A DNA stretch of 64,000 nt from Streptomyces sp. P3 (GCA_016893485.2 JAFEKX020000001.1:7705501-7769500); one strand, 5' to 3'; shown: positions 20,264-30,484, numbered from the stretch's first letter. Program-made: numbers and translations. Notes: a model not told the origin generated them from the sequence alone.

Positions 20264-20415
20264 GGCAGAGACGCGGGGCGGAGGCGGAGATGCGGGGGCG
20301 TGGGCAGAGGCGCGGGGCGTGGGCGGAGATGCGGGGCGTGGGCAGAGGCGCGGGGCGTGGGCAGAGACGCCGGGCGGAGGCGGAGATGCGGGGCGTGGGC
20401 AGAGACGCGGGCGCG
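20264..20415. repeat. Tandem repeat, eight copies of a 19-bp unit
   Basis: Exactly 152 bp = 8 x 19. The unit is GGGCRGAGRYGCGGGGCGT; copies alternate between GGGCAGAGGCGCGGGGCGT and GGGCGGAGATGCGGGGCGT forms. It lies between the convergent NmrA-like gene and the MFS transporter gene. No hairpin or coding role is evident; 20416-20504 is C-rich with nothing recognised. Confidence 0.85.
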
Positions 20416-20504
20416 GCCGTGGGGATGTCAGCCCTGTTTCCGCCCCCGCTACCGCCCCTGCCTTTACTCCCGCTTCCGATCCCGCCCTGCTCTCACCCCC
20501 GCTC

Positions 20505-21970
20505 TCATCCCCGCTCCGGCCCCCTCCCCGATCGCAACACCGCCGCCGCCAGCGCCAACGCAGCCACGGCGATCAACGCCCCCGTCCGGAAGGCGAGTTG
20601 GTACCCCTCCGCAGTCGCCGGTATCAACTCCGCGCCCCTGGACATCAGTTCATCGGTCCGCCCCGCCGCCAGTGTCGTCAGTACCGCGAGCCCCAGCGAA
20701 CCACCCACCACCTGCGTCGTGTTGAAGAGCCCGGAGGCCAGGCCCGCGTCCTCCTCCCGGGCTCCCGTCATGGCGAGCCCGGTCAGCGCGGGCATCGCGG
20801 CGGCGAAACCGGTGGCCAGTAGGAGCAGGGCCGGCAGGACGTCCCGGACGTAGGAGCCGTCGGCGGGGGCGCGGCTCAGCAGGGTCATCCCGGCGATGAT
20901 GAGGACGAGGCCGGTGAGCAGGACGCGGTAGGCGCCGTAGCGGCCGATGGTGCGGGCCGAGAGGCCGAGCATCAGGGCGCCGATCGCGACCGGCGCCGGG
21001 AGGAAGGCCGTCCCGGTGAGCAACTCGCCGAAGCCCAGGACGCGTTGGAGATACAGGGCGCCGATGAACTGGAAGCCGAACATGGTGCCGATCATCAGGA
21101 TCTGCACGGCGTTCGCCCCGGTCAGGAGTCGGGACCGGAACAGTCGCAGGCGCAGCAGCGGGCGGGCGGCCCGGGCCTGGCGGACGGTGAACGCCACGAA
21201 CAGGGCCAGGGCGAGGGCGGCGAGGAGGAGGGTGGGGGTGAGCGGGCGGGTGCCGGACCCGATGATCACGTACACGCTCAGCATCAGCGCACCGGTGACC
21301 AGCGCGGCTCCCGGGTAGTCGGCACCCTTGCCGAGTCCGGCGCCCTGCTCCGGGGCGAGGACCCGGACGGCCGCGAGCCAGGCCACGATTCCGATCGGGA
21401 GGTTGATGAGGAAGATCCAGTGCCAGTTGAGGGCCTGGGTCAGCGCCCCGCCGAGGAACGTGCCGAGCGCCCCGCCCCCGGCGCCCACCGCGCTGAACAC
21501 CGCGATGGCGCGGGCCTGTTCGCGCGGTTCGGGGCTGTGTTGACCATGCGGCTCCCGCCGCGCGGGCGCGACCAGCATCCCGAGGACCACCGCCGAGGTC
21601 ATCGCCCCGCCGACGCCTTGCACGGCCCGCGCCGCGATCAGCAGGCCCTGGCTCGTCGCGACCCCGCACAGCACGGACGCCGAGGTGAACACGGCGAGCC
21701 CGGACGTGAACATCCGCTTGCGGCCCACGAGATCGCCCAGCCGCCCGACGAGGAGGAGCAGTCCGCCGAACGGGATCAGATACGCGTTCATCACCCAGGC
21801 GAGTCCCGGCCCGGAGAAACCGAGGTCGTTCTGGATCGCCGGGAGGGCGACGACCACGATGTTGCCGTCGAGGACCGTCATCAGCGTCCCCGCGCACAGG
21901 ACGACGAGCGACACCCAGCGGGGGTACGTTCGGCGTGGGGGCGGGTCGGTGACTGAGTGAGTGCCGTCAT
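20505..21970 (-). CDS. MFS drug exporter (DHA2, EmrB/QacA type)
   Basis: About 488 residues with roughly 14 hydrophobic helices. The motifs LDGNIVVVALPAIQNDLG (motif D-like) and GRLGDLVGRKRMF (motif A) identify a 14-TM drug:H+ antiporter. The body is one frame; the N-terminus is uncertain. ATG 21970 starts MTALTQSPTRP in another frame and needs one shift near 21930; the in-frame alternative (22046) would run through the divergent promoter. Divergent from an HxlR regulator, the usual arrangement for an inducible efflux pump. Confidence 0.82.
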
Positions 21971-22072
21971 GGCGGCCTGACCTCCGTGGATTTCCATGGG
22001 AACCGTAGGTGCACGACTTGTAACGGGGTACATCGTGAGGAACCATGGAGGCCGCCGTAAGGAGGCACTTCG

Positions 22073-22474
22073 ATGTCCCGAGGGAACACCGGTGTAACCG
22101 TCCAGGTCGTGAACGCGCACGCCTGCCCGGTCCGTGAGGTTCTTGACAGGGTCTCCGGCAAATGGAGCGTGCAGATCCTGGTCGCGGCGGCCCACGGACC
22201 CATCCGCTTCACCGAGTTGGAGCGCGGCATCGAGGGCATCAGCCGCCGCATGCTGACCCTCACCCTGCGCAACCTGGAGCGCGACGGACTCGTCACCCGC
22301 ACCGTGCACGCGACGGTGCCGCCGAAGGTCGAGTACGAACTCACCCCGGTGGCGCGGGAGTTGCACGAGACCCTGCAAGGTCTGACGGACTGGGCGGAGC
22401 GCAACCGCGTCTACATCGCGGAGTCCCGTGCGGCCTACGACACCGAGCGCGACGCCGAGCGCGAGCCCGAGTAG
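22073..22474 (+). CDS. HxlR-family winged-helix regulator
   Basis: 133 residues, unbroken. Typical HxlR: CPVREVLDRVSGKWSVQIL at the start, the recognition region RFTELERGIEGISRRMLTLTLR, and the wing YELTPVARELHETL. AAGGAGG precedes ATG 22073. It probably represses the divergent MFS exporter; the effector may bind or oxidise the single N-terminal cysteine, which is inference. Confidence 0.85.
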   Translation: MSRGNTGVTVQVVNAHACPVREVLDRVSGKWSVQILVAAAHGPIRFTELERGIEGISRRMLTLTLRNLERDGLVTRTVHATVPPKVEYELTPVARELHETLQGLTDWAERNRVYIAESRAAYDTERDAEREPE

Positions 22475-22517
22475 TACCGGGAGTTCAGGTCGTCCCTGGT
22501 GCCCCTGTCGTCCCGGA

Positions 22518-22939
22518 TCAGAGCCCGAACAGGCCCGGATTCGTGGTCAACTTCCGGAAGACCTCCTGCGGTTGGCTGACCAGCCTGCGCTTCTGGAGGT
22601 CCAGCAGTCCACCGGTCGACACGATCTCCGCGGAGACCGTGCCGTCCGCCTTGGTGATCGTCTGCAGCACGCGGAACGTCTTGCCCTCGCCCCACTCGAA
22701 GCCGCAGCTCACCGTCACCTCCTCGTCCACGCGCAGCTCGCGCAGATAGCGGATGGTGGTCTCCAGGACGACCGGCCCGATCCCCACGGCGATCAACTCG
22801 GGCTGGCCCGCCCCGCGGCGGTCAGCGCCGACCAGCGGGCGTGCTCGGCGTACTGCAGGTACACGCTCTGATTGAGGTGCCCCAGGCTGTCGGTCTCGTA
22901 TCCGCGGACGGTCACCGGGACGGAAAACGGCTCGCTCAC
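22518..22939 (-). CDS. Hotdog-fold acyl-CoA thioesterase, frameshifted
   Basis: About 140 residues of the 4-hydroxybenzoyl-CoA thioesterase/YbgC type. The active-site loop DSLGHLNQSVYLQYAEHARW lies at residues ~17-36. The frame shifts near 22815, where one G is missing after ALTAAG; the rest (ELIAVGIGPVVLETT ... VSTGGLLDLQKRR) is intact. The start is GTG 22939 (VSEPFSVPVTV). Substrate unknown. Confidence 0.8.
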
Positions 22940-23019
22940 TGCGTTCCCTTCTCGTACTGATGGACGATCTGACCGACCGATCTTGGCATGCCCGTCAGGT
23001 CCCGTCAGGTCCGGTCCCG

Positions 23020-23681
23020 TCACGTCCGTCGTGGCGACGCGAGCAGGTAACTCGCCCCCGTTCGCGGCTCCTTGTGCTCGCTGACCTGCCAGCCCGCCCG
23101 CTCCAGCGTCCCCGCGCAGGCGCGCAGCGCCTCCCCGTCCGGATCGCGTACGGCGACCGCCTCCGGCTGCGGGGTGACGCGCACCTTGTAGCCCGCGGAC
23201 TCCTGTCCCGTCGCGTCCCGTACTGCCGGCCGGTGCCCCGCGGCCTCCAGGGCGAGCGCGGCGGCCTGCACCAGATGCGTACGCTCCCAGCCGCACGGCC
23301 GCTCCACGGAACCGTCCGGGTTGGTCATCCGGCGCAGCTCCAGCAGCCCCTGCCAGGCGCTGTGCACCTCGCGCGTGCGGGCGGCGGGGGCGGTGTCCGA
23401 CGCGTCCTCACCGCCGATGCGCGCGGCGAACACCCCGGAGGCCGAGGTCGTGGTCGCGGGCGCCACGGCGGGCGCGGGCTCGACGACGTCCGGCGGTGAC
23501 TCCCGTATGCGATGCCCCGCCGGTGTCAGGAAGTGGTCGTGGGGCGGGCGCGGGTGCCGGAACGCGAGCCCCCGCTTCACCAGTGCGGCGAGCTGTGTCT
23601 CCGTACCCCGCAGCCGCCCGGTGACGGGATCGGCGGCGTCGATCACGCACGCCGCTGCGCGGCGGTCGGCGGTCGTGTCAC
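23020..23681 (-). CDS. Hypothetical protein, frameshifted
   Basis: About 220 residues, unrecognised. It begins VTRPPTAAQRR, then (after one lost base near 23650) CVIDAADPVTGRLRGTETQLAALVKRGLAF with a winged-helix look, followed by a proline/alanine linker and a C-terminal domain (GYKVRVTPQPEAVAVRDPDG ... ASYLLA). GGAAGGAG precedes GTG 23681. Downstream of the histidine phosphatase on the same strand. Confidence 0.55.
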
Positions 23682-23740
23682 GGCGTGCTCCTTCCCGTCT
23701 TTCGGCCCACTGGGACGTCGTAGGCGCGCCCATTCGAAGG

Positions 23741-24337
23741 CTACGACGGGGTCTGACATTCCAGGCGGCGATGACCGGCCGTCCGTGTTCCGTGCCGAGG
23801 CGGCAGAGGGTTCCGGTCGCGAGCTGGAACAACGCGCCCTTCGACGGCGGCAGCCCGAGCCAGCGCGCGGTGAGCACCCGGAGGAAGTGGCCGTGCGCGA
23901 CCAGGACGACCACGCCCTCGGTGTTGGCGAGGGCCGCGTCCACCTTGGCCAGGGCGCGGTCGGCGCGCCGGCCCACCTGCTCGGGACTCTCCCGGGGTGG
24001 TCCGGCGGCCCGGGCGCGACCCCGTCGGTGAACAGGAACCAGCCCGGCCGAGTGCGCTGGATCTCTACGGTGGTGATGCCTTCGTAGCCGCCGTAGTCCC
24101 ACTCGCGCAGATCGACGTCGACGCGTCCGTCCGTCAGCCCGATCAGCTCGGCGGTCTCCCGCGCGCGTTGCATGGGGCTGACGAACGCGGCGCCGACCCG
24201 GTGCGAACGGATCAGCGGGACCAGGCAGCGTGCCTCCTCCCGCCCCTTCGCGGTGAGGGGACATCGGTCGAGCCGGTGTGCCGCCCCGACCGGGACCATT
24301 CGGTCTCTCCGTGCCGTACGAGGAAAAGATCGCCCAT
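23741..24337 (-). CDS. Histidine phosphatase (phosphoglycerate mutase family), frameshifted
   Basis: About 199 residues. The catalytic RHG motif is at the start (MGDLFLVRHGETEWSRSG), with LTAKGREEA, SPMQRARETAELIG, WDYGGYEG and the second histidine in LVAHGHFLRVLTARW. Frames change near 24262 (CCCC run), 23993 and close to the end (near 23748), so the last five residues are a guess. The start is ATG 24337, 3 bp after the HAD gene stop, suggesting co-translation. Substrate unknown. Confidence 0.82.
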
Positions 24338-24340
24338 GGC

Positions 24341-24874
24341 TCACAGGCTATGGGCCCACTGCTCCAGCGTCGCGAAATCGCTCTCCCGTAGACCTCTGCG
24401 CGGGTCCACCTTGAGGAGGAGTGCGGGCCCGTCATGGTGTGCCTCTACGTGCCGTACGTCCAGGTCGGTGACCAGGTCGTCGACCCAGGCGAAGGGGCGT
24501 CCTGCGGCCCAGGCGACGATCTGGCGGGTCTTCCAGTAGAGGCCGTCCGGGGCCTCGGCGAACAGGTCGGTGAACTCGATCACCGGCAGATCACCGGGCA
24601 GCCCGACCACCGGCGCGATCATCTCGTTGGCCTGGTGCATCCAGGTGGTGGCCCAGGCCGGTTCGTAGGGCAGCGCGCGTATGCGTGCGCCGTGCCCCGG
24701 GTGCAGACGGACCCGCAGTCCGCGCCGTAGCCGACGGGAGCCCGGCTCCTGCCGGGCCGACCAGTTCGGCGGCCACATCCGTCGGGTGACATAGCCGCGG
24801 TGGCGCAGGAACCGGGCGCCGTACGGGTTGAGGGGTCCGTCGACGTCGAGGAGGAGCAGGGGGCGGTCGGTCAT
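24341..24874 (-). CDS. HAD-like hydrolase
   Basis: 177 residues, unbroken. The HAD nucleophile motif is LLLDVDGPLNPYG at the N-terminus (DVDG); the C-terminal acidic motif is FAWVDDLVTDLD. It lacks an obvious large cap domain; ATTWMHQANEMIAPVVGLP may contribute to a small one. Transcribed just upstream of the histidine phosphatase, so a two-phosphatase unit is likely. Confidence 0.75.
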   Translation of the reverse strand: MTDRPLLLLDVDGPLNPYGARFLRHRGYVTRRMWPPNWSARQEPGSRRLRRGLRVRLHPGHGARIRALPYEPAWATTWMHQANEMIAPVVGLPGDLPVIEFTDLFAEAPDGLYWKTRQIVAWAAGRPFAWVDDLVTDLDVRHVEAHHDGPALLLKVDPRRGLRESDFATLEQWAHSL

Positions 24875-24910
24875 GCGGAGGAGCTACCCAGGGCGGTGCG
24901 CAGATAGCTG

Positions 24911-26117
24911 CTACTGGCGGTACCCGCCCAGGAAGCGTCCGATCCTGCCGATCGCCGCCTCCAGGTCGTCGGCGTACGGCAGGGTGAGGATGCGGAAGTG
25001 GTCGGGGTCGGCCAGTTGAAGCCGGTGCCCTGGACCACCTGGATCTTCTCCCGGAGCAGGAGGTCCAGGACGAACTTCTCGTCGTCGTGGATCTTGTGCA
25101 CCTTGGGGTCGAGCCGGGGAACGCGTACAGCGCGCCCTTCGGCTTCACGCACGAGACCCCCGGGATCTCGTTCAGCTTCTCCCACACCACGTTGCGCTGT
25201 TCGTGCAGCCGTCCGCCCGGAACGGTCAGGTCGCGGATGGACTGGCGGCCGCCCAGCGCGGCCTGGATGGCGTACTGCGCGGGCGCGTTGGGGCACAGCC
25301 GCATGGAAGCCAGCATCGTCAGGCCCTCCAGGTAGTTCTTCGCGTGCTGCTTGGGGCCGGTGACCACCAGCCAGCCCGAGCGGAAGCCGGCCACGCGGTA
25401 CGTCTTCGACAGGCCGCAGAAGGTGAGGACGACCAGGTCGGGGGCGAGCGCCGCGGCCGAGTGGTGCACGGCGTCGTCGTAGAGGATCTGGTCGTAGATC
25501 TCGTCGGCGAAGACCATCAGGCCGTGGCGGCGGGCGAGGTCGAGGATGCCCTCGACGATCTCCCTGGGGTAGACGGCGCCGGTCGGGTTGTTCGGGTTGA
25601 TGATGACGACGGCCTTGGTGCGGTCGGTGATCTTCGCCGCCATGTCCTCCAAGTCCGGGTACCAGTCGGCCTGTTCGTCGCAGAGGTAGTGCACCGCCTT
25701 GCCGCCGGAGAGGGTCGTCACCGCCGTCCAGAGCGGGAAGTCCGGGGCGGGGATGAGGATTTCGTCGCCGTCCTCAAGGAGGGCCTGTACGGCCATGGAG
25801 ACCAGCTCGGAGACGCCGTTGCCCAAGAACACGTCGTCCACGTCGACTTCGAGACCCAGGGTCTGGTAGCGCTGGGCGACCGCGCGGCGGGCCGAGAGGA
25901 TGCCGCGCGAGTCCGTGTAGCCGTGTGCCTGGGGAAGCATCCGGATCATGTCCTGGATGATCTCCTCGGGCGCCTCGAAGCCGAAGAGCGCGGGGTTGCC
26001 GGTGTTCAGGCGCAGGACGCTGTGGCCCGCCTCCTCCAGTGCGTTGGCGTGCTCGATCACCGGACCGCGGATCTCGTAACAGACCTCGCTGAGCTTGCTC
26101 GACTGCCGGAACTCCAT
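24911..26117 (-). CDS. AlaA-like PLP aminotransferase, two frameshifts
   Basis: Fold-type I aminotransferase close to E. coli AlaA (glutamate-pyruvate transaminase); about 402 residues. It opens SSKLSEVCYEIRGPVIEHA, has NTGNPALFGFEAP, the PLP-phosphate segment YTDSRGILSARRAV, INPNNPTGAVYP, and the Schiff-base lysine in FCGLSKTYRVAGFRSGW. Frames shift near 25117 and 25010, so the C-terminal 100 residues lie in other frames. The start is ATG 26117. It is divergent from an HxlR-type regulator across a region with two operators. Alanine synthesis is the likely role. Confidence 0.85.
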
Positions 26118-26149
26118 TGCGCCCTCGCCCCATCGGCTTCGTGTGTTGC

Positions 26150-26183
26150 TTGGTTTTACCAAGTGTGAGCTTGGAAAGTCCAA
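26150..26183. promoter_or_regulatory. Two TTGG-N5-CCAA operators, 21 bp apart
   Basis: TTGGTTTTACCAA (26150-26162) and TTGGAAAGTCCAA (26171-26183) in the aminotransferase/HxlR intergenic region. The second overlaps the regulator's -35 box, predicting autorepression. Confidence 0.6.
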
Positions 26184-26198
26184 CAACATGTCTAGACT
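26171..26198 (+). promoter_or_regulatory. Promoter of the HxlR gene, leaderless
   Basis: TTGGAA (26171-26176), a 16-bp spacer and TAGACT (26193-26198). Transcription should begin about 26205, at the ATG 26206 itself. Confidence 0.5.
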
Positions 26199-26205
26199 GC
26201 GTCGC

Positions 26206-26834
26206 ATGTCACCTCGCCGAAGCTACGACCAGTACTGTTCCGCGGCCCGGGCGCTCGACCTCGTCGGCGACCGCTGGACCCTGCTGATCGTCCGCGAACT
26301 CCTCGCCGGCCCGCGCCGCTACACGGACCTGCATGCCGATCTGCCGGGTGTCAGCACGGACGTACTCGCCTCACGGCTCAAGGACATGGAACGGGACGGA
26401 CTCACGACACGTCGCCGGCTGCCGCCTCCCGGAGCGGTCTACGTCTACGAACTCACCCGCCGGGGGCGGGAGTTGCTGCCTGTCCTCCAGGCCCTCGGGG
26501 CGTGGGGCGCGCCCGAACTGGGGGAGCGGCGGCCCACCGACGCGGTGCGCGCGCACTGGTTCGCGCTGCCGCTGCTGCGGGCGCTGGAGGGCGAGGGACT
26601 GGTCGAAGTCCGGCTGGAGGAAGGGGAGTTCCATGTGTACGTCGGGATGGAGGAGGGCGGGCTCGTCTACGGCGAGGGGTCGCGCCCCGGGAGCCCGACG
26701 CCCGGCTCGTCCTCGATGTCGACACGTGCACGGCCCTCGCACAGGGGGAGTTGAGCCTCCCCGACGCGGTGCGTGCCGGGCGTGTCGAGGTGACCGGCGA
26801 CGGGGCCCTCGCGAAGGCGCTGCGGGAGGCGTGA
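26206..26834 (+). CDS. HxlR-type regulator with C-terminal extension
   Basis: About 209 residues. The N-terminal HxlR winged helix (YDQYCSAARALDLVGDRWTLL, then LPGVSTDVLASRLKDMERDG) is followed by a C-terminal SCP-2-like ligand domain (LVEVRLEEGEFHVYVG ... LVLDVDTCTALAQGELS). One base is missing near 26680 (CGCGCCCCGG). I chose ATG 26206 because the promoter places the transcript start there; an upstream ATG at 26188 would lie inside the promoter. Likely controls the divergent aminotransferase. Confidence 0.78.
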
Positions 26835-26853
26835 CACCGGGCCCCGGAATGAC

Positions 26854-26880
26854 AGAAGGCCCGCCAGGAGCGGGCCTTCT
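26854..26880. terminator. Bidirectional terminator hairpin
   Basis: AGAAGGCCCGC, loop CAGGA, GCGGGCCTTCT, between convergent genes ending at 26834 and 26890. Confidence 0.65.
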
Positions 26881-26889
26881 GATGAACCG

Positions 26890-27699
26890 TCACATACCGG
26901 GTGGCGGCACCCGCCTGGGCCGTCCCGACCCCCGCGTCAGCGCGTACCCGCCGATCCCGGCCAGCGCGGCCAGGATGCCGCCGACGCCGGTCCACACCCA
27001 GCGGTCGGACCACCAGCCGGAGGACCAGCCGCCGTCGGGCTCGATGCTCGACAGGGCCGCCGAGGTCGACGACGAACTGCCGTCGTCGGAGGTCGACTTG
27101 GCCGCGATCCCCGGCGTCAGGGGGCTGCGCCAGCGAGCCGTCCACGGCCGCCGCACCGCCGATGTCCTTGGAGTCCACCCGCATCTCGGTGCTCACCGGC
27201 TTGCCCAGGTCCGCGGACGGGAGGTCCACGACCGTGAGCCGCACGTAGTACGTGCCCGGCAGCGGGTCATTGGCCCACGTCTCCGACCAGGCACGGACGG
27301 TGCGCAGCGTGCACGCCAGGTCCAGGGAGGTCGCGTCCTGCGCGGCGGTGCGCGTCGCGGCCCCGTACTGGCAGGCCTGGCGGCGCCGCAGCCCGTCGTA
27401 GACGTCGAGCTGCCAGGTCTCGCCCGCGTGGGTGTCCGGCAGCTTCACCGTCGCCTTGACGGTGGGGCGTTGGCCGGCGTCAGCGGCGAACGACCAGTAC
27501 AGGTAGTCGCCCGTGGAGCCGCTCGCGGTGGCCTGCTGACCCTGGTCCAGCTCCGTCGCCGTACGGAACGAGGTGCCCGCCTGGGTGGGGGCCGAACTGT
27601 CGTCGGACGGGCTCGCGGAGGGGAGGAGTCCGCCGCCGCGGGCGTCGCCGCCAGCCCCGCCAGCAGCAGGGCCGTGCTCAACACGCGTGTGATCCGCAT
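26890..27699 (-). CDS. Secreted membrane-anchored protein, partner of the VWA protein
   Basis: About 269 residues. A signal peptide (MRITRVLSTALLLAGLAATP) leads to a predicted beta-rich extracellular domain (SGSTGDYLYWSFAADAGQRP, TYYVRLTVVDLP), a Ser/Asp-rich stalk and one C-terminal membrane helix (WTGVGGILAALAGIGGYAL). Frames shift near 27628 (a missing C) and 27125 (an extra C). Its ATG overlaps the VWA gene stop as TGATG, so the two are made together. No known enzyme motif. Confidence 0.65.
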
Positions 27700-28964
27700 C
27701 AGTTGGTCCTCCAGACCGCGAGACGCCAGCGGGACAGCCAGCCCCACAGCAGACCGGCGACGAAGCCGGTCAGCACGAGCGCGCCGAGCAGCCACCAGCC
27801 GCGGCCGAGACCGAAGGAGGCCACGTCGCTCGCCTTGTCCGGCCCGTCCACGACGTCCACGGTGAGTTCGAGGGGCAGACCGGGGGTGGTCTTCACCCCG
27901 GAGGCCGCCGAGAAGGAGTTGGTGACCTGAAGGCACACCGTCTCCGCCGGGGCGTTGTCGTCGTCGCTCTCCGCCTTCGGGTAGCGAAGACCCGTGGAGA
28001 TGACGTCCGTCCGCCCGTTGCCGGTGCCCTCGCCGCGCACTATCTCGCGGCCGTGCACGGTGACCGCCCGCATCAACACCCCGTAGTCCGGGTTGACGTC
28101 GCGGTCGGCGCCCACGCTCACCGAAGCACGCAGCTCCTGGCCCGGGTTGACGTCCACGCGGTAGAAGCGCTGCTTGCCGAACTCCTCGCGGTCCTTGTAC
28201 AGACCGGACTTGAGGGTCGGGGCGCCGGCGCACTGGCTGGCGCCCTCGGTGGCGACCGGGGTCACCACCGGGTCGGCGGCGCGGTCCACCAACTGGCCCA
28301 CGCGGTCGGAGAGTTCCTCCTTGTGCTGCACGGAGGTGTAGGTGCCGCCGGTCGCGTCCGCGATGCAGCTGAGCTGGTCGCGGGTCTTGGCGTCCGGCAC
28401 CAGACCCAGCGTGTCGATGGTCAGGCCGATGCCCTTGGCCGCGATCTCACGGGCCACCTCGCACGGGTCCAGCGGCTGGCAGGTGTCCTCGCCGTCGCTG
28501 ATCAGGACGATACGGCGGGTGCCGTCACCGCCGTTCAGGTCGTCCGCCGCCTTCAGCAGCGCCGGGCCGATCGGGGTCCAGCCGGTGGGCGTGAGGGTGG
28601 CGACCGCGGTCTTGGCCTCGGTGCGGTTCAGGGTGCCCACCGGGTACAGCTGCGCGGTGTCCTTGCACCCCGTCTTCCGGTCGTTGCCGTGGTAGTTGGC
28701 GCCCAACGTGCGGATACCGAGCTGTACTTCCTCGGGAGTCGCGTCGAGCACCTCGTTGAACGCCTGCTTCGCCGCTGCCATCCGTGAGCCGCCGTCCATG
28801 TCCCTGGCGCTCATGGATCCGCTGACGTCCAGCACGAGTTCGACCTTCGGGGAGGCCGCGGAGTCCGTCTCGTCGGCGACCGCCCCGGCAGGGAAGGCGA
28901 CCCCGGCCGTGAGGGTGGCGAGCAGGGCACAGATCCCCGCCGCCAGCCGTTGTCTTGTGATCAT
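27699..28964 (-). CDS. VWA-domain secreted protein with C-terminal membrane anchor
   Basis: 421 residues, unbroken. A signal peptide (residues 1-30), a von Willebrand A domain with complete MIDAS (DVSGSMSARD near 46, then Thr in GWTPIG and DGED), a second beta-rich domain with paired cysteines, and a single C-terminal helix (WWLLGALVLTGFVAGLLWG) with a basic tail. It should sit on the outer face of the membrane and bind a partner through a metal ion. It starts 9 bp after the NIS synthetase stop, an unexpected operon partner. Confidence 0.8.
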   Translation of the reverse strand: MITRQRLAAGICALLATLTAGVAFPAGAVADETDSAASPKVELVLDVSGSMSARDMDGGSRMAAAKQAFNEVLDATPEEVQLGIRTLGANYHGNDRKTGCKDTAQLYPVGTLNRTEAKTAVATLTPTGWTPIGPALLKAADDLNGGDGTRRIVLISDGEDTCQPLDPCEVAREIAAKGIGLTIDTLGLVPDAKTRDQLSCIADATGGTYTSVQHKEELSDRVGQLVDRAADPVVTPVATEGASQCAGAPTLKSGLYKDREEFGKQRFYRVDVNPGQELRASVSVGADRDVNPDYGVLMRAVTVHGREIVRGEGTGNGRTDVISTGLRYPKAESDDDNAPAETVCLQVTNSFSAASGVKTTPGLPLELTVDVVDGPDKASDVASFGLGRGWWLLGALVLTGFVAGLLWGWLSRWRLAVWRTN

Positions 28965-28973
28965 CGCCGGATC

Positions 28974-30484
28974 CTATTGATCAGATGGACCGGGCTCCAA
29001 AACGAGCGGGTTGGGCAGCCCCGTCCACTGGTCCCCGGGCAGCTCCGGCGACAGCCGCATCAGCGTCAACGCCTTGGTCGGCAGAGGCTGTTCGAGCAGC
29101 GTGCGCAGATCCGGCGTGCGCGGCAGCTCCGGTACGACGGACGCCAGCGCCGCCCTGAGCGCCGTACCGGAACCCGCCGTGCCCGCGAGCGCTCCCGCCA
29201 CCAGGGAGCCGAACAGCTTGCGGCGCAGCGTGAGTTCGTCGTCGGTGACGATGCGTCCGCTCAGTTCGGGGACCGGAATCCCCTGCCCGGCAAGGCGCTT
29301 GGGGCTGACCCGGATGTCGGCGAGATCGCGGTAGACCAGGCGCAGAGGGGCACCCGTGCGGGACAGCACCACCAGCAGGTTCTGACCGTGCGCCTCAAGG
29401 GCCACACCGGACTCCAGCAGCCGCAGACAGACGACGAGGGCGAGACGGGTGAACTCGGCCAGCCAGACGGGCGAGCGGGGCAGGCCGGTGGTCGCTAGGG
29501 CGGCCACCGGCAGGACCCGCTCGCCCGCCGCCGTGTCCGCGTACGTCTGCGGCGACTCACGCAACACCGCCGCGAGATCCGGCGAGTTGGCCGTCGCCGC
29601 GCCCAGCGTGCGGGTGACGTGCAACAGGCCGTCCGAGCGCGCCGCCAGTGTCTCCCGAAGGCCGACAGCGTCGCCGAGAGCCCGATCGAGTAGACCGAGA
29701 TGTCCCGTACCGAGGAGGTGAGCCGGGCGCTCAGCGCGGTCTTGACGTGCGGTCCGTCCGGCAGGGCGAGGGTGCGCAGGGACATCAGCGGATGCGCGTC
29801 GAGCGGCGCGTCCCCGTCCGCTTCAGCACATGCGCCGCCTGCCACGGGTGCACCGGGATCAACAGCCGCTCCCCGTCCCGCAGTTCGTCCGGCCACACCC
29901 CGTCACCAGCGACTCCTCCGCCCTGACCGGCGCCAACCCGAGGGTGACCACGGGCCGGTGCTCGGGGCCGTAGGCCAACTGCTCCGCCACCGAGAACCCG
30001 GGGCGGGAGCGGCAGTTGGGGTGGAAGGGGTGCCCGTCGACGATCCGCTGCTCCCACTCCCAGTCGTGCGTCGGCCACTCGTCCACGGGGGCGGGCTGGT
30101 TGGCCCGGGACAGCGCCAACGAGGCGACGCTGTGCCCGAGTTCGGCCGCGAAGGCGGTCCCGTGCGGCACCGCGAGGTCCGTCATCAGGCGCGCCGGATC
30201 GTCGTAGGCGAGGTCGTCGAGGTGGACGACGGAGACGTAGGAGCTGGTCGTGTACGGATCCGGGTGCGGACCGCGCAGCCGGCGGCCGTCGGCGAGCCGT
30301 AGGACGGGGCCCGGGGCCCTGTCGGCGATCCACGGCAGCGGCTCGAAGGCCAGCGCCCGCCACAGGCGGGTGAGGACCGCGGCACGGGCGCCGGGGAGTT
30401 CGGCCGCGTACCGTCGCACGAGGTCGGGCCGGACGGCGGCGAGTTCCTCGGCGACCTCGGTCTCGGGAAGCGGGGACGGTCCAC
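28974..30484 (-). CDS. NIS siderophore synthetase (IucA/IucC family), four frameshifts
   Basis: ATP-dependent synthetase joining carboxylates such as citrate or succinyl groups to amines or hydroxylamines; about 500 residues. Motifs: GHPFHPNCRSRPGFS near 130, IPVHPWQAAHV, and the C-terminal EAHGQNLLVVLSR with LVYRDLADIRV of the FhuF-like part. Shifts lie near 30466, 29910, 29822 and 29655. I chose GTG 30484 because GAGGAG precedes it by six bases; ATG 30610 is the alternative. Divergent from a second NIS gene. Product unknown. Confidence 0.8.

Noticed and set aside
20264..20415. The repeat array as a CRISPR
   Set aside because: The units abut with no spacers and differ by single bases; 19 bp is too short for repeat plus spacer.
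21972..22072. Two CCATGG copies before the HxlR gene as an operator
   Set aside because: They are 6-bp restriction-type palindromes with poor flank similarity, likely chance.
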